Assembly (NCBI GenBank): GCA_900319505.1
Contig: ONOV01000129.1
Span: forward strand, 1 to 14,491
Source of the DNA: an uncultured Erysipelotrichaceae bacterium
GTDB taxonomy: Bacteria > Bacillota_I > Bacilli_A > Erysipelotrichales > Erysipelotrichaceae
Reading direction: 5' to 3'
DNA: 14,491 bases
Both the position numbers and the translations under genes were made by a program. Below, piece after piece: positions 12,993 to 14,491 of this stretch (position 1 is its first letter; each line of letters begins with the position of its first letter). The notes beneath the pieces were generated by a model. The model saw nothing but the letters and a program-made list of their open reading frames with translations, did no database searches and was not told where the DNA came from.

Positions 12993-13646
12993 TTACTTGG
13001 CCTCCTTCTTAGCCGGCTTGTTCTGGCTCTCCTTGTAGATGGCAACTAATGCCGCAAGAGTAGCGAAAGTGAAGAATGCACCGGTCTGTGATGTGAAGAT
13101 ACCCATCTCAAATCCCTTCGGCAGCAGACGGATACTGAAGATGGTTGCGTTTGTGAACGGGTTTGTCATGCTCAGAACGCCTGTGCCGAGAATCTGACGG
13201 ATCAAAGACATGGCAAGCAGTGAACATGTATAGGCAAGGCCCATCTGCAGACCATCCATGGCGGAAGCACCTACCGGATTCTGACAGGCAAAGGCTTCAG
13301 CACGGCCCAGGATGATACAGTTGACAACGATCAGATCCAGGAAAGCGCCCAGGCTTGCGTACAGATCTGCCGTATAGGCATGCATGAACATTTCAACAAT
13401 CGTAACAAGAGTTGCGATGATGACAATGTATACCGGAATATGAACATCATCCGGTGTGATTTTGGCAACGATGGATACCAGAACATTGGAACAGATCAGA
13501 ACCGCTGTAACGGCAAGTCCCATACCCAGGGCATTGTTCAGGCTGGTGGAAATAGCCAGAGTGGAACAGATACCGAGATACAGACTGAAGACAGGGTTGT
13601 TCAGAATCAGATTCTTGCCGAAACTGGTTTTCTTCTTTTCACTCAT
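12993..13646 (-). CDS. rnfE: RnfE, membrane subunit of the Rnf complex
   Basis: A 217-residue protein with about six membrane helices, homologous to NqrD and to RnfA. The signatures are NPVFSLYLGICSTLAIS with C27, and LIVVNCIILGRAEAFA with C110, the partners of the RnfA cysteines for the intramembrane iron-sulfur cluster. The C-terminus has a short Lys/Ala-rich cytoplasmic tail. The start has AGGAGG at usual distance, and 14 nt separate it from rnfG. Position between rnfG and rnfA is the standard rnfCDGEAB order. Confidence 0.95.
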   Translation of the reverse strand: MSEKKKTSFGKNLILNNPVFSLYLGICSTLAISTSLNNALGMGLAVTAVLICSNVLVSIVAKITPDDVHIPVYIVIIATLVTIVEMFMHAYTADLYASLGAFLDLIVVNCIILGRAEAFACQNPVGASAMDGLQMGLAYTCSLLAMSLIRQILGTGVLSMTNPFTNATIFSIRLLPKGFEMGIFTSQTGAFFTFATLAALVAIYKESQNKPAKKEAK

Positions 13647-13660
13647 TTCTTCTTACCTCC

Positions 13661-14185
13661 TCACTCAGATACCTTATCCAGCATGGCCTGCGCAGCCTTG
13701 ATGCCGTCTCTGACCGCTGTAGAGGTCAGTGTGGCGCCGGACTTCATCGGAATATCATCACTGGTGGAAATACCGATATACTTGCCTGCCCAGTCCTTAT
13801 CAAATACGGTGGAACCGATGCCGTTTGTCTCATTCTGCTCAAGAGCCATGAAACCGGCAATCTTGCCATCCTTGTCAAAACCTACCATGAAGGTCAGGCC
13901 GGAGGAGTTATAGCCGGTGCCGTGAACAGTGAAGATCGTGCCTTCACCCTTGGCAACATAAATAGCATCAATCAGACCGGACTGATCATCCTTGAGATAG
14001 GTGTCGCTGACATCCTCGAACTGACCATCCGGGAAAATAACTTCCAGGTTCTCTTTTACCTTGGCCAGATTGTTTTCGGCAATGACCGGAGCAGTAATAC
14101 TGTTGACTAAAGAAAGCAGCAGTCCGCACACTGCACACAGTATGCCAAGGAGAACCATCTTATACGTACTGGAATCACGATTCAT
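13661..14185 (-). CDS. rnfG: RnfG, FMN-binding subunit of the Rnf complex
   Basis: A 174-residue protein with one N-terminal membrane helix (about 10-30) and an extracellular FMN-binding domain. The flavinylation motif is SGATLTST (149-156), where T152 is the residue expected to carry covalent FMN, attached by an ApbE-type transferase not encoded in this window. A typical GTGYNSSGLTFMVGFDKDGK segment lies at about 89-108. A GGAGGAGAG ribosome binding site precedes the start, and 15 nt separate it from the upstream FMN-binding gene. It passes electrons on the outer side of the membrane. Confidence 0.94.
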   Translation of the reverse strand: MNRDSSTYKMVLLGILCAVCGLLLSLVNSITAPVIAENNLAKVKENLEVIFPDGQFEDVSDTYLKDDQSGLIDAIYVAKGEGTIFTVHGTGYNSSGLTFMVGFDKDGKIAGFMALEQNETNGIGSTVFDKDWAGKYIGISTSDDIPMKSGATLTSTAVRDGIKAAQAMLDKVSE

Positions 14186-14200
14186 ATGTGTCTCTCCTCC

Positions 14201-14491
14201 TTACTTCGCATCTGCCTGTAAAGCAGCCTGAACCATGGAAGCGATACTCTTGGAAGTATATGTAGCACCCGTTGTGATATCTACACTGCTGTCAAGATCC
14301 GCACCTTCATATGCTGCCAAAGCATCATCTTTGGCGGCATTGTCGCCGACACCCTTTGTATCGCCGAACTTTGTCACTTTCACAGAAGCAACCTTGCCAT
14401 CCTTGACCGTCACTTCAGCTTCATTGGCAGATTCACCTTCCGGTGCATCCTTGCTTAATAAACCAAAGCCCTTGGCTGTGCAGGCATAGAC
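14201..14491 (-). CDS. FMN-binding domain protein, 5' end outside the window
   Basis: The frame stays open to the window edge, giving 96 residues of the C-terminus. The visible part begins VYACTAKGFG and has the FMN-binding domain pattern: a TVKDGKVASVKV strand pair, the GVGDNA turn and the flavinylation motif TTGATYTSKSI near the end. An apparent GTG start at 14413 is inside this domain and is not the true start. It lies directly upstream of rnfG, where rnfD or rnfC-D would be expected, so it is an additional FMN protein of the operon. It could be a second RnfG-like subunit or a multi-domain FMN protein; the missing N-terminus decides. Confidence 0.88.
   Translation of the reverse strand, partial: VYACTAKGFGLLSKDAPEGESANEAEVTVKDGKVASVKVTKFGDTKGVGDNAAKDDALAAYEGADLDSSVDITTGATYTSKSIASMVQAALQADAK

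Overview
The window looks like chromosomal housekeeping DNA from a low-to-mid GC Gram-positive anaerobe of the Firmicutes. An Erysipelotrichaceae-like lineage is my best guess, but this is an inference from protein style and not a proven placement. The supporting signs are consensus sigma-A-type promoters, strong AGGAGG ribosome binding sites, many U-tailed hairpin terminators, a lipoteichoic-acid-synthase-type enzyme, an EF-G paralogue and an Rnf complex. Every protein gene lies on the minus strand, so transcription runs from high to low coordinates. The only plus-strand gene is a tRNA-Leu. There is no transposase, integrase, phage gene or CRISPR array.

From right to left in transcription order, 11942-14491 is the 3' part of an rnf operon: the end of an FMN-binding protein cut by the window edge, then rnfG, rnfE, rnfA, a 68-residue membrane/cysteine protein, and an unusually short rnfB, closed by a strong terminator. 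Rnf couples electron flow between ferredoxin and NAD to ion transport. Next come an orphan SAF-domain (CpaB-like) membrane protein, a tRNA-His gene with its own promoter and terminator, a TtcA-like tRNA thiolase, and a YgjP-like zinc metallopeptidase overlapping it.

Region 6325-9314 is the most intriguing. A near-consensus promoter drives a 32-codon ORF whose stop codon sits in the base of a perfect terminator hairpin. Immediately beyond is a tightly coupled pair: an ankyrin-repeat protein and an EF-G-like GTPase that has Tyr in place of the usual switch II His. I see no other good promoter for the pair, so the small ORF and hairpin may be a leader that controls it.

The left part holds an unrecognised 303-residue protein converging on tRNA-Leu(CAA) across a shared terminator, then an LtaS-family membrane phosphoglycerol transferase with an extra extracellular segment and a zinc-ribbon protein. 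It ends with two short transcription units: a GyrI-like effector-binding protein overlapping a small alpha/beta hydrolase, and a flavodoxin followed by a thioredoxin-type glutathione peroxidase behind a consensus promoter.

I found no clearly new defence or mobile system. The best candidates for novelty are the leader ORF/attenuator in front of ankyrin-EF-G, and the reduced RnfB accompanied by a small four-cysteine membrane protein.
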